Shown in pieces: positions 8,674-17,143 of a stretch of 38,281 nt of DNA; within the stretch, counting starts at the first letter, position 1; each line of letters starts with the position of its first letter. The position numbers and the translations under genes are program-made. The DNA comes from Flavobacteriales bacterium (GTDB taxonomy: Bacteria; Bacteroidota; Bacteroidia; CAIKAF01). The notes under the pieces are model-generated. The model was not told the DNA's origin, did no database searches, and saw only the letters and a program-made list of their open reading frames with translations. Location: NCBI GenBank assembly GCA_022402535.1, contig JAKRSD010000025.1, positions 83,530 through 121,810 of the forward strand, given 5' to 3'.

Positions 8674-10254
8674 GTGAAGAAAACATTAATCGCGGGTATC
8701 ATTGGGCTGTTGGCCTGCTTAAGTGCCTGTAAATTTGAACCTGAATGGGATGTGGATGCATTGGCGCCCATAGCTTACACCACATTAACGCCCGAAAATA
8801 TTTTGAGAGACAGCAATTTGGTTGTTCAACCCGGAGGCGATTTACTTTTGGATTATTCGGCCACGGTATTTGAATTTCCCGTAGATAGCCTTCTGCGTAT
8901 TCCCGATACTACGTATGTCTATAATTTTACCTCTCCGCTTAGTCTGACCATCAATCCGGGTTTTCCGCTGAATGTGTATGATAATTACCTGTTATTTAAT
9001 CTGCCCGAAATTGGCATGCGCGAAGCGGTTATGCGCGAAGGGAAATTATTCATTAAGGTAATCAGTACGGCCACGCAGCCCACCATTATCAATTTTGAAA
9101 TACCCAGAGCGACCAAAAACGGAGTTCCTTTTACGTTTACGGACAATTTACCTGTGGCTCCTGCAGGTGGAACAACAGAATATTTAAGGAAGTTTGATAT
9201 GTCGGGTTATACGATTGATTTCACAGGAGACAATTATGATCAGTATAACAAACTCCGTTTAAAAATTACGGCCACAATATCACCGGATGCCGATCCGTTT
9301 CCCGTGGTGGCAGGGCAGGAAATTATCCGTACCGAAATTTCTTTTAGGGGAGCCAAGCCTTACTTTGCCAAAGGACGAATATTTAAACGGGCTTTAGAAA
9401 TAGCTGCCGATACCGTAAAACTTCCGTTTTTCAATCTTATAAAATCAGGGGTTTTGGATATTGATGCAGCCAATCTGCAACTTACCGTAGAAAACGGATT
9501 AGGTGTGGATGTACAATGTCTGTTTTCATCTATCACCGGCGTGAATTCGCGCACAGGAAATTCGGTGGCACTCAATCATGCCATATTGGGGAATGCCATC
9601 AATATCAATTCGGCTACAATGAATTTATCGGCCCCGCCTAATTTCTATCCGTCATATTATCCGGTAACGGTAACCACAACAAATTCTAATCTTGAAAATT
9701 TTGCGGTGAATTTTCCGGATAAAGTTTCTGTCAACGGAGCATTTACCGTGAATCCATTCGGTAATTTATCGGCCGGGAACGATTTTGTGTTTGATAATTC
9801 CAATGCATCGGTCAACCTGCACCTTACGGCTCCGTTGGCTTTTGCGGCAGTGAACTTAGTGTTATCCGACACGGTAAGTTTTAACGGGGCTTCATTAAAA
9901 AAGAATAATCCCATTAAAAAAGGCAGCCTGAAAGTGTACGCCGAAAATAAATATCCGATGGAGATGGAACTCAAACTTTCGGTTGTGGATTCTACAGGCA
10001 ATGTTTCGTTTGTTCCGGCGGTGAATCAGCTTATTGCTGCAGGCATTGCACAGGCTGATGGTAAGGTATATCAACCGGTGAATTCTTTGCTTAGTATCAC
10101 ACTTACGGAACAACAATTTACCCAACTCACCAAAGCCAAAGGAATTGTTTTTGAAGCCCGTTTTCATACCCTGCCTTCTCCGCAGCTGATGAAAATTTAT
10201 CCCGATTACTTTTTGAAACTAAAATTAATAGCCGAATTCACGGCAGGAATTTAA
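8674..10254 (+). CDS. Large putative lipoprotein, unknown function
   Basis: A 526-aa protein starting at GTG (8674), giving a perfect lipoprotein signal: MKKTL, a hydrophobic core, and lipobox LSAC with C19. The mature part is beta-rich, with many Asn, Thr and alternating hydrophobic residues and no recognisable catalytic motif. I do not recognise the family. It is the first gene of a plus-strand run with an outer-membrane-type protein 16 bases downstream, a T9SS-sorted protein and a Rossmann protein. It is probably anchored in the outer membrane and works with the next gene product; that is inference from order only. Confidence 0.7.
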   Translation: MKKTLIAGIIGLLACLSACKFEPEWDVDALAPIAYTTLTPENILRDSNLVVQPGGDLLLDYSATVFEFPVDSLLRIPDTTYVYNFTSPLSLTINPGFPLNVYDNYLLFNLPEIGMREAVMREGKLFIKVISTATQPTIINFEIPRATKNGVPFTFTDNLPVAPAGGTTEYLRKFDMSGYTIDFTGDNYDQYNKLRLKITATISPDADPFPVVAGQEIIRTEISFRGAKPYFAKGRIFKRALEIAADTVKLPFFNLIKSGVLDIDAANLQLTVENGLGVDVQCLFSSITGVNSRTGNSVALNHAILGNAININSATMNLSAPPNFYPSYYPVTVTTTNSNLENFAVNFPDKVSVNGAFTVNPFGNLSAGNDFVFDNSNASVNLHLTAPLAFAAVNLVLSDTVSFNGASLKKNNPIKKGSLKVYAENKYPMEMELKLSVVDSTGNVSFVPAVNQLIAAGIAQADGKVYQPVNSLLSITLTEQQFTQLTKAKGIVFEARFHTLPSPQLMKIYPDYFLKLKLIAEFTAGI

Positions 10255-10270
10255 TACCCTGATTCTGATT

Positions 10271-11542
10271 ATGTACGACTGGTTAATTCCCATTTTTATT
10301 TGGTTTTCTTCCACCGGTGTTACCGATTACAGCCCCAAAGACAGGCAGGAATACAACATGCAGGTGCATGCCACCGGAAGTTTTGAGGCAAATTCGAATG
10401 CACTGAATGCCGATATGCTCCGCTTTTTTATGGCCGGGCGGTTTATCGATAACGGCATGAAAGACCGTTCCCTAAAAAGAATGAAGGACATGAACCGCAT
10501 CGGATTGGATGCAACGGTTGAGTTTGGCTTTTTTCATCGTCCCGACAGTGGTTTCGGCAAAAATTGGTCTTACGGTATACATGTAGGCCAGCGATACCTG
10601 TTCGGGGGGAGTTTTTCTAAAGATGCCTATCAGCTTGGCTTGTATGGCAATGCTCCCTTTGCTGGTCAGACACTCGATTTGGGCGGATTGCATGCCACGT
10701 ATCTCAGTTACCAATACTTGAATCTGGGTTTTGTAAAAGAATTTCATGGTGAAAAATGGCATAAATCCATCGGTTTCGGAGCCACTTACGCCAACGCCAA
10801 TCAGTTTTTTTCTATTTCAGCCCCAAGAGCGTCCATCTTCACCGAACAGGACGGACAATATTTGGATGTGGACGCACAATATGCCATACATGCCAATGAT
10901 GCATCAAAAAATAAGTATTTCTATCCGAATGGTTTCGGGCTCGCCGGCTCGATTGAGTTTTCCATGACGGATCGTAAACGTCATGCATTTCATGCAAAGG
11001 CATCAAACTTTGGTTTTATGCGTTTTAATTCTTTTTCATCCAACCGCAGCTTAGATACCAATTTTGTTTTTGAAGGCGTTCAGATTGATAATCTGTTTAA
11101 AGTAAACGGAGCGTTTTTTACTGATGTGGTGGACAGTTTGGGTAACGGATTATTGGGGAGTAGAGGAACAGGAGCACGTTACATGGCCATGCCGGGTACC
11201 GTGGAAATTGGATATTCGTATGCCGCTATTCCTTCCAAATTATTCATTTCTGCCTTGGGCGATTATTGCTATTTCCCCGGATATGTACCTCGCGGCACGG
11301 TGAGAATCACCGGAATTCCCGATCCGTTTGTGAGCATTTCAGGGGCTTTATCTTATGGAGGAAGAGGCGGATTTAACGCCGGAATTGATTTGGGTTTTCA
11401 TTTCGGATATGGATGGCACTTTACACTCGGAACCCAATCGGTACAGGGTATTGTAGCCGAACGGCTCACTTCCGGTCTGAGCGGAAGGTTTGGTCTTATT
11501 AAACGATTCAATAAATCGAAAGCAACGACTAATCCCCAATGA
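10271..11542 (+). CDS. Probable outer-membrane beta-barrel protein, DUF5723-like
   Basis: A 423-aa protein with alternating aromatic/hydrophobic strands and many Gly, Tyr and Phe, ending in strand-like segments (FNAGIDLGFHFGYGWHFTLG). The early pattern FEANSNALNADMLRFF resembles the Bacteroidota DUF5723 family of predicted barrels, but I assign this only tentatively. The predicted N-terminus MYDWLIPIFIWFSSTGVTDY is hydrophobic and could be a signal peptide, though without an obvious cleavage site. Its stop overlaps the next ATG (ATGA), so expression is coupled to the T9SS cargo gene. Confidence 0.55.
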   Translation: MYDWLIPIFIWFSSTGVTDYSPKDRQEYNMQVHATGSFEANSNALNADMLRFFMAGRFIDNGMKDRSLKRMKDMNRIGLDATVEFGFFHRPDSGFGKNWSYGIHVGQRYLFGGSFSKDAYQLGLYGNAPFAGQTLDLGGLHATYLSYQYLNLGFVKEFHGEKWHKSIGFGATYANANQFFSISAPRASIFTEQDGQYLDVDAQYAIHANDASKNKYFYPNGFGLAGSIEFSMTDRKRHAFHAKASNFGFMRFNSFSSNRSLDTNFVFEGVQIDNLFKVNGAFFTDVVDSLGNGLLGSRGTGARYMAMPGTVEIGYSYAAIPSKLFISALGDYCYFPGYVPRGTVRITGIPDPFVSISGALSYGGRGGFNAGIDLGFHFGYGWHFTLGTQSVQGIVAERLTSGLSGRFGLIKRFNKSKATTNPQ

Positions 11543-12981
11543 TAATTAAGATGAAAATTGTTCAGTTACTTGGATTACTGTTTCTTGGATTTGGGTTGCA
11601 TGCCCAAAATATACCGTTTGCTTTTACCTTCGGAGGCAATGGTAACGATGGCGGATACGATGTGGTAGAATCGGCAGATTTGGGGTATGTTGCCTGCGGA
11701 CAGACGGGCTCTTTTACGTATGGCGCCTCGGATATGTATATGTTTAAAACCGATATCAACGGAAATCTGCTTTGGCGAAAACATTTCGGGGGAACTGCTT
11801 CCGAAGGAGCCAAAAGTATTATCAATGCCCATGGAAGCGGCTTTTTGCTTGCCGGATATACCAATTCATACGGTAACGGGGGGTATGATTATTATTTGGT
11901 AAGAACAGACGATAACGGTGACACGCTCTGGACGAAAACTTTTGGCGGTACAGATTGGGATTTTGCCCATTCGGTTTGCACTACTTCCAACGGGAATTAT
12001 GTGGTGGTAGGGGAGAGTTATTCTTTCGGAAATGGAAAAGAAATTTATCTGGTGTATTTTGATGATTCGGGGAATGCATTGGATTCACTCATTTGGGGAG
12101 GAATAGGCGATCAGACGGTTGGTAATGTATTGGAATACGATAATGGAAAAATTGTTTTTACCGGCTCTACTTTTTCTTCGGACTGGGATCAATATCTCGT
12201 CGGTTATGATTGGATTGCACAATCGTATGTGTTTCAAAACATCGTTACAGCTCCCGGAAATCAGTTGGCTTATGTAGCTCAGCCCAGTCCATCGGGTGGT
12301 TTTTCCACTTTTGGTTCTCATGAGTTAACGAATGGTGTGGAAATGATGACCGGTGTTTTTCAAAACGACGGCAGCCATATCGGAAACACGATATTATTTA
12401 TTCCCGGAGAAGATTTGGTGTTATACACATCTAAAATATACGGCAACGAATTTGTAACAGGCGGTTACAGACGTCAGGTGGGAACCAATACCTATCTGCC
12501 CACTTTTTATCATTTAGATCAATACGGGAATTACCTTTCCGGCGGTGCTTTAGGTTCTCAGGCGTTTAATGCCACATACGGTATTACGGCTGTAACAGGT
12601 GGCGGAGTAGTTATGACAGGTTATATGGAAGGGTATGGCCCCGGCCCTTCTTCAGCTTTACTTTGGAAATTAGATTCCAATCTTGCAGGAAGCGGTAATC
12701 CTTCGCCGGTTGTTTCTGTTTCAGAAGCAGATCCTCAGGCGGTTTCATCCATTCAGGTTTTTCCTAATCCGTTTTTCGAAACCCTAATTGTAAACGTCCC
12801 TGCTGATTTGACAATCAAAGAGGCAACTCTCATAAATCTTAATGGACAAAAGTTTTCTTTGACTCAAGTCACTAACGGTACTTATCAAACATCAACAACG
12901 TTGGCTGATGGCGTATATATCCTTCAGTTAACGTTGGATAATGGAACGCATTATCGAGAGAAAATGGTGAAAATGCCATGA
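11539..12981 (+). CDS. T9SS-sorted propeller-repeat protein
   Basis: A 480-aa secreted protein. The signal peptide ends near HAQ (residues 21-23). At least three repeats of about 53 residues follow (near 31-83, 84-135 and 136-188), each ending in a W-K/R-x-F/W-GG type turn, with the motif D-x-N/D-G-x-x-L-W; this is the look of beta-propeller blades found in SBBP-like repeat proteins. The last 78 residues carry a type A T9SS C-terminal sorting domain, with the start pattern VFPNPFFETLIV and the end YILQLTLDNGTHYREKMVKM. The start may be the ATG at 11539, overlapping the previous stop, or the ATG at 11551, which gives the tidier signal MKIVQLLGLL. It overlaps the next gene by ATGA. Confidence 0.82.
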   Translation: MIIKMKIVQLLGLLFLGFGLHAQNIPFAFTFGGNGNDGGYDVVESADLGYVACGQTGSFTYGASDMYMFKTDINGNLLWRKHFGGTASEGAKSIINAHGSGFLLAGYTNSYGNGGYDYYLVRTDDNGDTLWTKTFGGTDWDFAHSVCTTSNGNYVVVGESYSFGNGKEIYLVYFDDSGNALDSLIWGGIGDQTVGNVLEYDNGKIVFTGSTFSSDWDQYLVGYDWIAQSYVFQNIVTAPGNQLAYVAQPSPSGGFSTFGSHELTNGVEMMTGVFQNDGSHIGNTILFIPGEDLVLYTSKIYGNEFVTGGYRRQVGTNTYLPTFYHLDQYGNYLSGGALGSQAFNATYGITAVTGGGVVMTGYMEGYGPGPSSALLWKLDSNLAGSGNPSPVVSVSEADPQAVSSIQVFPNPFFETLIVNVPADLTIKEATLINLNGQKFSLTQVTNGTYQTSTTLADGVYILQLTLDNGTHYREKMVKMP

Positions 12982-13751
12982 ACAGAATAATCATATACGG
13001 ATCCGGAAATATGGCCTGGGCAATGGCTTATGCCTTTAAACATGCCGGTATTGAAGTATGCGTTTCGGGTCGTTCTTCTGAAAAAGTAAAAGATTTCGCG
13101 GCTAAACTTAGTATTCCTTTTCTCCTTTCTTTAGAAGATGAAACCGCCTCAGGAGACATAATCATACTGGCGGTGAAGGATGATGCTTTGCCCATGCTGA
13201 ATAAATCGCTTCGACTTCCCGGAAGATGGGTTTGCCATTGTGCCGGCTCGGTTGATGTCTCCGAAATACAAGATATCTCCGAAAAAACCGGTGTGTTTTA
13301 TCCATTACAGCGGGTTACCCTGTTTTCGGTTCCTGATTTTTCTCATGCTCCCATTTGCATTGAATCAGCAGATGCTGAATTGTTGATTGTTCTGAAACAG
13401 TTGGGTGCAAACCTTTCAGATAATGTGTTAGAATTAAGTTCTGAAAAAAGGAGAATGGCACATCTGGCGGCTATTTTTGTAAGTAATTTTCCCAATTTTA
13501 TGATGATGTTGGGTAAAGAAATTCTGATACAGAATCAGTTGCCCGAAACGCTTTTGGATGAATTGGCCCGTAATACGTTTGATGGCTGTGTACCTTCCAA
13601 TGCCGAAGCAAAACAGACGGGACCCGCCCGTCGTGCGGATTTAAAAATTATTGGAAATCATCTTCATTTGTTGGAAAACAATGCTTCACTGGAGCAGATT
13701 TACAGACTGCTCTCTTTTGAAATCATGAAGCGGTTCCATACCGATTTGTAA
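12978..13751 (+). CDS. Rossmann-fold DUF2520 protein
   Basis: A 257-aa protein with a dinucleotide-binding loop IIIYGSGNMAWAMAYAF (3-19) and the F420-dependent/P5C reductase-like N-domain (D-x-I-I-I-L-A-V-K-D near 53-62), followed by a helical DUF2520-type C-domain with HLAAIFVSNFPN (155-166). The function is unknown; a dehydrogenase on an unidentified substrate is plausible. Its start overlaps the T9SS cargo gene stop. Tail-to-tail with the DUF4835 gene, three bases apart. Confidence 0.8.
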   Translation: MNRIIIYGSGNMAWAMAYAFKHAGIEVCVSGRSSEKVKDFAAKLSIPFLLSLEDETASGDIIILAVKDDALPMLNKSLRLPGRWVCHCAGSVDVSEIQDISEKTGVFYPLQRVTLFSVPDFSHAPICIESADAELLIVLKQLGANLSDNVLELSSEKRRMAHLAAIFVSNFPNFMMMLGKEILIQNQLPETLLDELARNTFDGCVPSNAEAKQTGPARRADLKIIGNHLHLLENNASLEQIYRLLSFEIMKRFHTDL

Positions 13752-13754
13752 TGT

Positions 13755-14660
13755 TTAGTTGTTCTTCAGGATTTCGTCCCAACGGCTGGCGTTGGCTCCA
13801 TCCACTTTGCGCATAATCTGCACAATGTTGGCGGTTTCTACCTTTGGCGCATCTTTCAGCATGTTGATGGCCTCATCGCGTTTGCTGTTAAAAAATACCT
13901 GTAACAGAAATGAGTTGGGTTTTTGTTTAAAAATTTCTTCAATACCGGCCAACGCTTCAATGGCTTTCGGTCTTGCTTTTTCAAAATCATTGTAGAAATT
14001 ATCAAACCCTTCACGGTGGTATTTGTACAAAAAGGTGCGATAGCTTTTGAAAGCAGGGTTCAAAAAATCTTCGGAAAGAGTAAAGCGGTTTCTTCCGGCA
14101 TTGTCAAAACTTTTCCATCCCAATTCGGGTGATTGCTGGGCATTCTGTACGATTTGATTGGCCTTGTTGAAATAGGCGGTTCCCCCTTCGGGCGAAAAGG
14201 AATCATAATCAAGCGCCAGAATGATGTATGCATAAAAGGATAATACCGAAGTCAGATTATTCAAAAATGAAGTTTCAGAAAATTCCATGGGTTGAAAAGG
14301 AATATAATTGAAATTGAAATTCATATCCTTATGGTTAAACATGCTGCAAAAAAATGCAGAACCATACACGGGTCTTCTGGAGCCTACGGTCAAATCCGCT
14401 TTGAAATAATCAGAGGAAACGGCATCTGTAATATTGATTAAGAAACTGCATTCAATCCGTTCTTCAGGAGCGTATACATCATTTGTCCAGCGGGTATTAT
14501 TCATAAATTGCTGCACCGAAGATTCCAATGCGGTAAAAATGGTGGGATCCACATTGGTTACCTGTTGAAATGAAACTTTTACGGATGCATTCAGCTCCTG
14601 GGCTTTTGCTCTGAAATTAAAGCAGACTAAAATAGCCGGTATGATGAATAACTTTTTCAT
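13755..14660 (-). CDS. DUF4835 family protein (PorD-like)
   Basis: A 301-aa secreted protein with signal peptide MKKLFIIPAILVCFNFRAKA followed by QELNASVKVS. The sequence pattern QFMNNTRWTND, SDYFKADL, SVLSFYAYIILALDYDSFSPEGG and GWKSFDNAGRNRF is that of the Bacteroidota DUF4835 family, sometimes named PorD and linked to type IX secretion. The T9SS link is from family naming and is less certain than the family itself. It overlaps the coaBC stop (ATGA) and ends the bamD-rpoZ-coaBC operon, a conserved Bacteroidota order. Confidence 0.82.
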   Translation of the reverse strand: MKKLFIIPAILVCFNFRAKAQELNASVKVSFQQVTNVDPTIFTALESSVQQFMNNTRWTNDVYAPEERIECSFLINITDAVSSDYFKADLTVGSRRPVYGSAFFCSMFNHKDMNFNFNYIPFQPMEFSETSFLNNLTSVLSFYAYIILALDYDSFSPEGGTAYFNKANQIVQNAQQSPELGWKSFDNAGRNRFTLSEDFLNPAFKSYRTFLYKYHREGFDNFYNDFEKARPKAIEALAGIEEIFKQKPNSFLLQVFFNSKRDEAINMLKDAPKVETANIVQIMRKVDGANASRWDEILKNN

Positions 14661-15865
14661 GAAGTTAACTTTGAATATAATTCGGTTGCCGCATTAACGA
14701 TGTCTTCTGCCACTTTATTTTTTGGCTTCTGCATAAATTCTACACGATTCCCGAGCCGGTCAAAAATAGTGATTTTATTGGTTGGACTCATAAAGCCCGA
14801 ACCTTCATCGCGCAGCGAATTTAATATAATGATATCTGCATTTTTTCGGCTGAGTTTATCCTGTGCGTTTTTTTCTTCTTGTTCCGTTTCCAGGGCAAAG
14901 CCAACCACAATTTGTTTGGCGGTTTTGTGTAGCCCCAGATAAGCCAGTATGTCGGGGTTTTTCACCAGATTTACGGAAAGTTTTTCCCCTGTTTTTTTGA
15001 TTTTTTCTTTCTGCGGATTTTCGGGTTTATAATCCGCTACGGCTGCCGCACACACAATAAAATCGGAATTGGGGGCTTTTTGAATGGCTTTTTCGGCCAT
15101 TTCATCGGCGGTTTCTACTCTTATGGTTTCCACAGTATCAGATGCCCTCAGGTGGGTGGGGCCCAGCACCAAAGTAACGGCTGCGCCCAAGTCCGCAAAT
15201 CGGTTTGCAATTTCTATTCCCATCAAACCCGAAGATCGGTTGCCGATAAATCTCACAGGGTCCAAGGGTTCGTAGGTAGGTCCGGCGGTGATTAATGCTT
15301 TTTTACCCGCCAAAGGCAGGTTTTGGGACAAGAAATTCTCGATAAAACGGATTATATTTTCAGGCTCGGCCATACGGCCTTCGCCCTCTAATCCGCTGGC
15401 CAATTCACCGCTTTCTGCCGGAATAATGTGCACACTCCGGTTTTTGAGTGTTTGTAAATTTTGGATAACGGATTCGTGTTTGTACATATCCAAATCCATG
15501 GCTGGGGCTACAAACACGGGACATCTTGCCGATAAATAGGTGGCCAGGAGTAGATTGTCTGAAATACCGTTAGCCATTTTCCCCAGGGTGTTTGCCGTGG
15601 CAGGAGCTATGATGAATGCATCGGCCCAGATTCCCAAATCCACATGGTTGTTCCATTCGCCCGTTTGGGGATTGAAAAAATCAATAAATACCGGATTTTT
15701 AGATAATACGGACAGTGTAAGCGGAGTAATAAAATCGGAAGCGCCCTTAGTCATAATTACTTTGACAAGGGCGCCCTTTTTAATCAGTTCTCGGACCAAA
15801 AGGGCCGATTTATAAGCCGCAATCCCGCCGGTTACCCCTAACAGGATTTTTTTGCCGCGGAGCAT
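14657..15865 (-). CDS. coaBC: Bifunctional phosphopantothenoylcysteine synthetase/decarboxylase
   Basis: Two consecutive steps of CoA synthesis on one 402-aa chain. The N-terminal flavoprotein (CoaC) decarboxylates phosphopantothenoylcysteine: GVTGGIAAYKS (10-20), active-site H74 in NNHVDLG, and the PAMD loop (121-124; PAMN in E. coli). The C-terminal CoaB ligase domain starts near 185 with ITAGPTYEPLDPVRFIGNRS and SSGLMG (211-216). In the CoaC flap the segment ESGELASGLEGEGRM (151-165) has Ser157 where the E. coli enzyme has catalytic Cys158. It lies 6 bases downstream of rpoZ. Confidence 0.95.
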   Translation of the reverse strand: MLRGKKILLGVTGGIAAYKSALLVRELIKKGALVKVIMTKGASDFITPLTLSVLSKNPVFIDFFNPQTGEWNNHVDLGIWADAFIIAPATANTLGKMANGISDNLLLATYLSARCPVFVAPAMDLDMYKHESVIQNLQTLKNRSVHIIPAESGELASGLEGEGRMAEPENIIRFIENFLSQNLPLAGKKALITAGPTYEPLDPVRFIGNRSSGLMGIEIANRFADLGAAVTLVLGPTHLRASDTVETIRVETADEMAEKAIQKAPNSDFIVCAAAVADYKPENPQKEKIKKTGEKLSVNLVKNPDILAYLGLHKTAKQIVVGFALETEQEEKNAQDKLSRKNADIIILNSLRDEGSGFMSPTNKITIFDRLGNRVEFMQKPKNKVAEDIVNAATELYSKLTS

Positions 15866-15871
15866 ATCGAA

Positions 15872-16198
15872 TTAGTTAGTTTCTTCTTCCGGATGACGGA
15901 AATAAATATCGCCGTCAATCCACTCCTGCACCGCTAATAAAGATGGCTTAGGCAGTTTTTCGTAATAACGGGAAATTTCAATCTGTTCGCGGTTTTCAAA
16001 AACTTCTTCCAGATTTTCTACGTGCGTGTTGAACTCATCCAGCTTACCGTTTAATTCTTCCTTAAGTTCGGCAGCTATTTGATTAGACCGCTTACTGATG
16101 ATAACCAGCGTTTCATACATATTGCCGGTATGCTCAACAAATTTTCTCATATCGCGGGTTACCGTAGTATTTGCCGCATTTGTTTTTCTTACGCTCAT
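15872..16198 (-). CDS. rpoZ: RNA polymerase omega subunit (Rpb6-like, Bacteroidota form)
   Basis: A 108-aa protein of the Rpb6/omega family that stabilises the beta-prime subunit. NMYETLVIISKRSNQIAAEL (26-45) is the omega core helix-strand region; the acidic, Glu-rich C-terminal half is typical of the Bacteroidota form. Its ATG overlaps the bamD stop codon (ATGA), and coaBC follows. Confidence 0.85.
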   Translation of the reverse strand: MSVRKTNAANTTVTRDMRKFVEHTGNMYETLVIISKRSNQIAAELKEELNGKLDEFNTHVENLEEVFENREQIEISRYYEKLPKPSLLAVQEWIDGDIYFRHPEEETN

Positions 16199-17049
16199 TT
16201 TTCCGAGAGTTTTTCTTTGCTTTTACGTTCGTTTATCATTTCCAGTGTTTTCAATCCTTTCTGACACTTTTCAAAAGTTTCGTCAGCCGATTTTTTCAAT
16301 ACCGAATTGGGAAAACGTTCCACAAAGGTATAATAATATTTAATTGCATCGTTATAGCGTTCCTTTTTCTTTGTATCCACGCTGCCTGCGGCATATTTGT
16401 AGGCCGAAAGGAATATATAATAACTGGATTCCATGTCCAGCCGGGTATCCGGAAAATCGCGGGTAAAGTTTTTAAACGCAATGATGGCTGACTGATAATT
16501 TTCAATGTGATAATAAAGCATGGCCAGCTTGTAGGTTTTGGTTTCCAGCTTACCCCGCAGTTCTTCGATGAGTTTGGTACAATCCTCTACCCGTTTGCTT
16601 CGCGGAAAACGGTTAGCAAATCCCTGTAGTTCGTTGATAGCCCTGTACGTACTGGTTGGATCCAGATTATAACGGGGCGAGTCTTTGTACAGACAGTATC
16701 CCACCATGTAAGCCGCCTCTTCACTGTATTTACTGTTGGGAAAGGTGGAAATAAAATTATCGAAATAATACTGCGCCGACTGAAAATCTTCAATGCCGTA
16801 GTGGGCAAAAGCATAGTAAAAATAAAGCTGTTCGGCTTTGGAAGTACCGCGATACACAGTTAATAATTCTTCGAACAGGGGAAGGGCTTTATTGTATTGT
16901 TTGTTGTCGTACAGCTTAAGTGCCATATCCCATTTTTCATCATAATTAGCCCCTTTGAGTACTTTTTGATAATCGCCGCAGGAAAATTGAGGTAATAAAA
17001 AACAGATAAAGGTCAGGCTGAGTGCCGATAAACGGAGATAATCTTTCAT
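16195..17049 (-). CDS. bamD: Outer-membrane assembly lipoprotein BamD
   Basis: A 284-aa lipoprotein partner of BamA in beta-barrel insertion. The signal peptide ends in lipobox QFSC (C24). The mature part is tetratricopeptide-like: repeats of the type Y-D/N-K-A-L-P-L-F-E-E-L (50-62), SAQYYFDNFISTFPNSKYSE (95-114) and SAIIAFKNFTRDFPDTRLDM (192-211). It is the first gene of the bamD-rpoZ-coaBC-DUF4835 operon and divergent from the alpha-oxoamine synthase gene. Confidence 0.9.
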   Translation of the reverse strand: MKDYLRLSALSLTFICFLLPQFSCGDYQKVLKGANYDEKWDMALKLYDNKQYNKALPLFEELLTVYRGTSKAEQLYFYYAFAHYGIEDFQSAQYYFDNFISTFPNSKYSEEAAYMVGYCLYKDSPRYNLDPTSTYRAINELQGFANRFPRSKRVEDCTKLIEELRGKLETKTYKLAMLYYHIENYQSAIIAFKNFTRDFPDTRLDMESSYYIFLSAYKYAAGSVDTKKKERYNDAIKYYYTFVERFPNSVLKKSADETFEKCQKGLKTLEMINERKSKEKLSEK

Positions 17050-17073
17050 GTAATGCTTAAAACCTGTTAATAA

Positions 17074-17120
17074 CGCAAAAATTATCCATTAGTGTACATG
17101 GTTTAATTTTTAATTTTGCG
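17074..17120. promoter_or_regulatory. Divergent promoter with near-symmetric elements (bamD / alpha-oxoamine synthase)
   Basis: On the plus strand TAATTTTG at 17111-17118 matches TAnnTTTG and lies 25 bases before the synthase ATG. On the minus strand the near-mirror TAATTTTTG (17084-17076) has one extra T and lies 26 bases before bamD. Together CGCAAAAATTA (17074-17084) and TAATTTTGCG (17111-17120) form an almost perfect inverted repeat. Confidence 0.45.
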
Positions 17121-17143
17121 TCAAATTTATCAAAACAAAAGGA

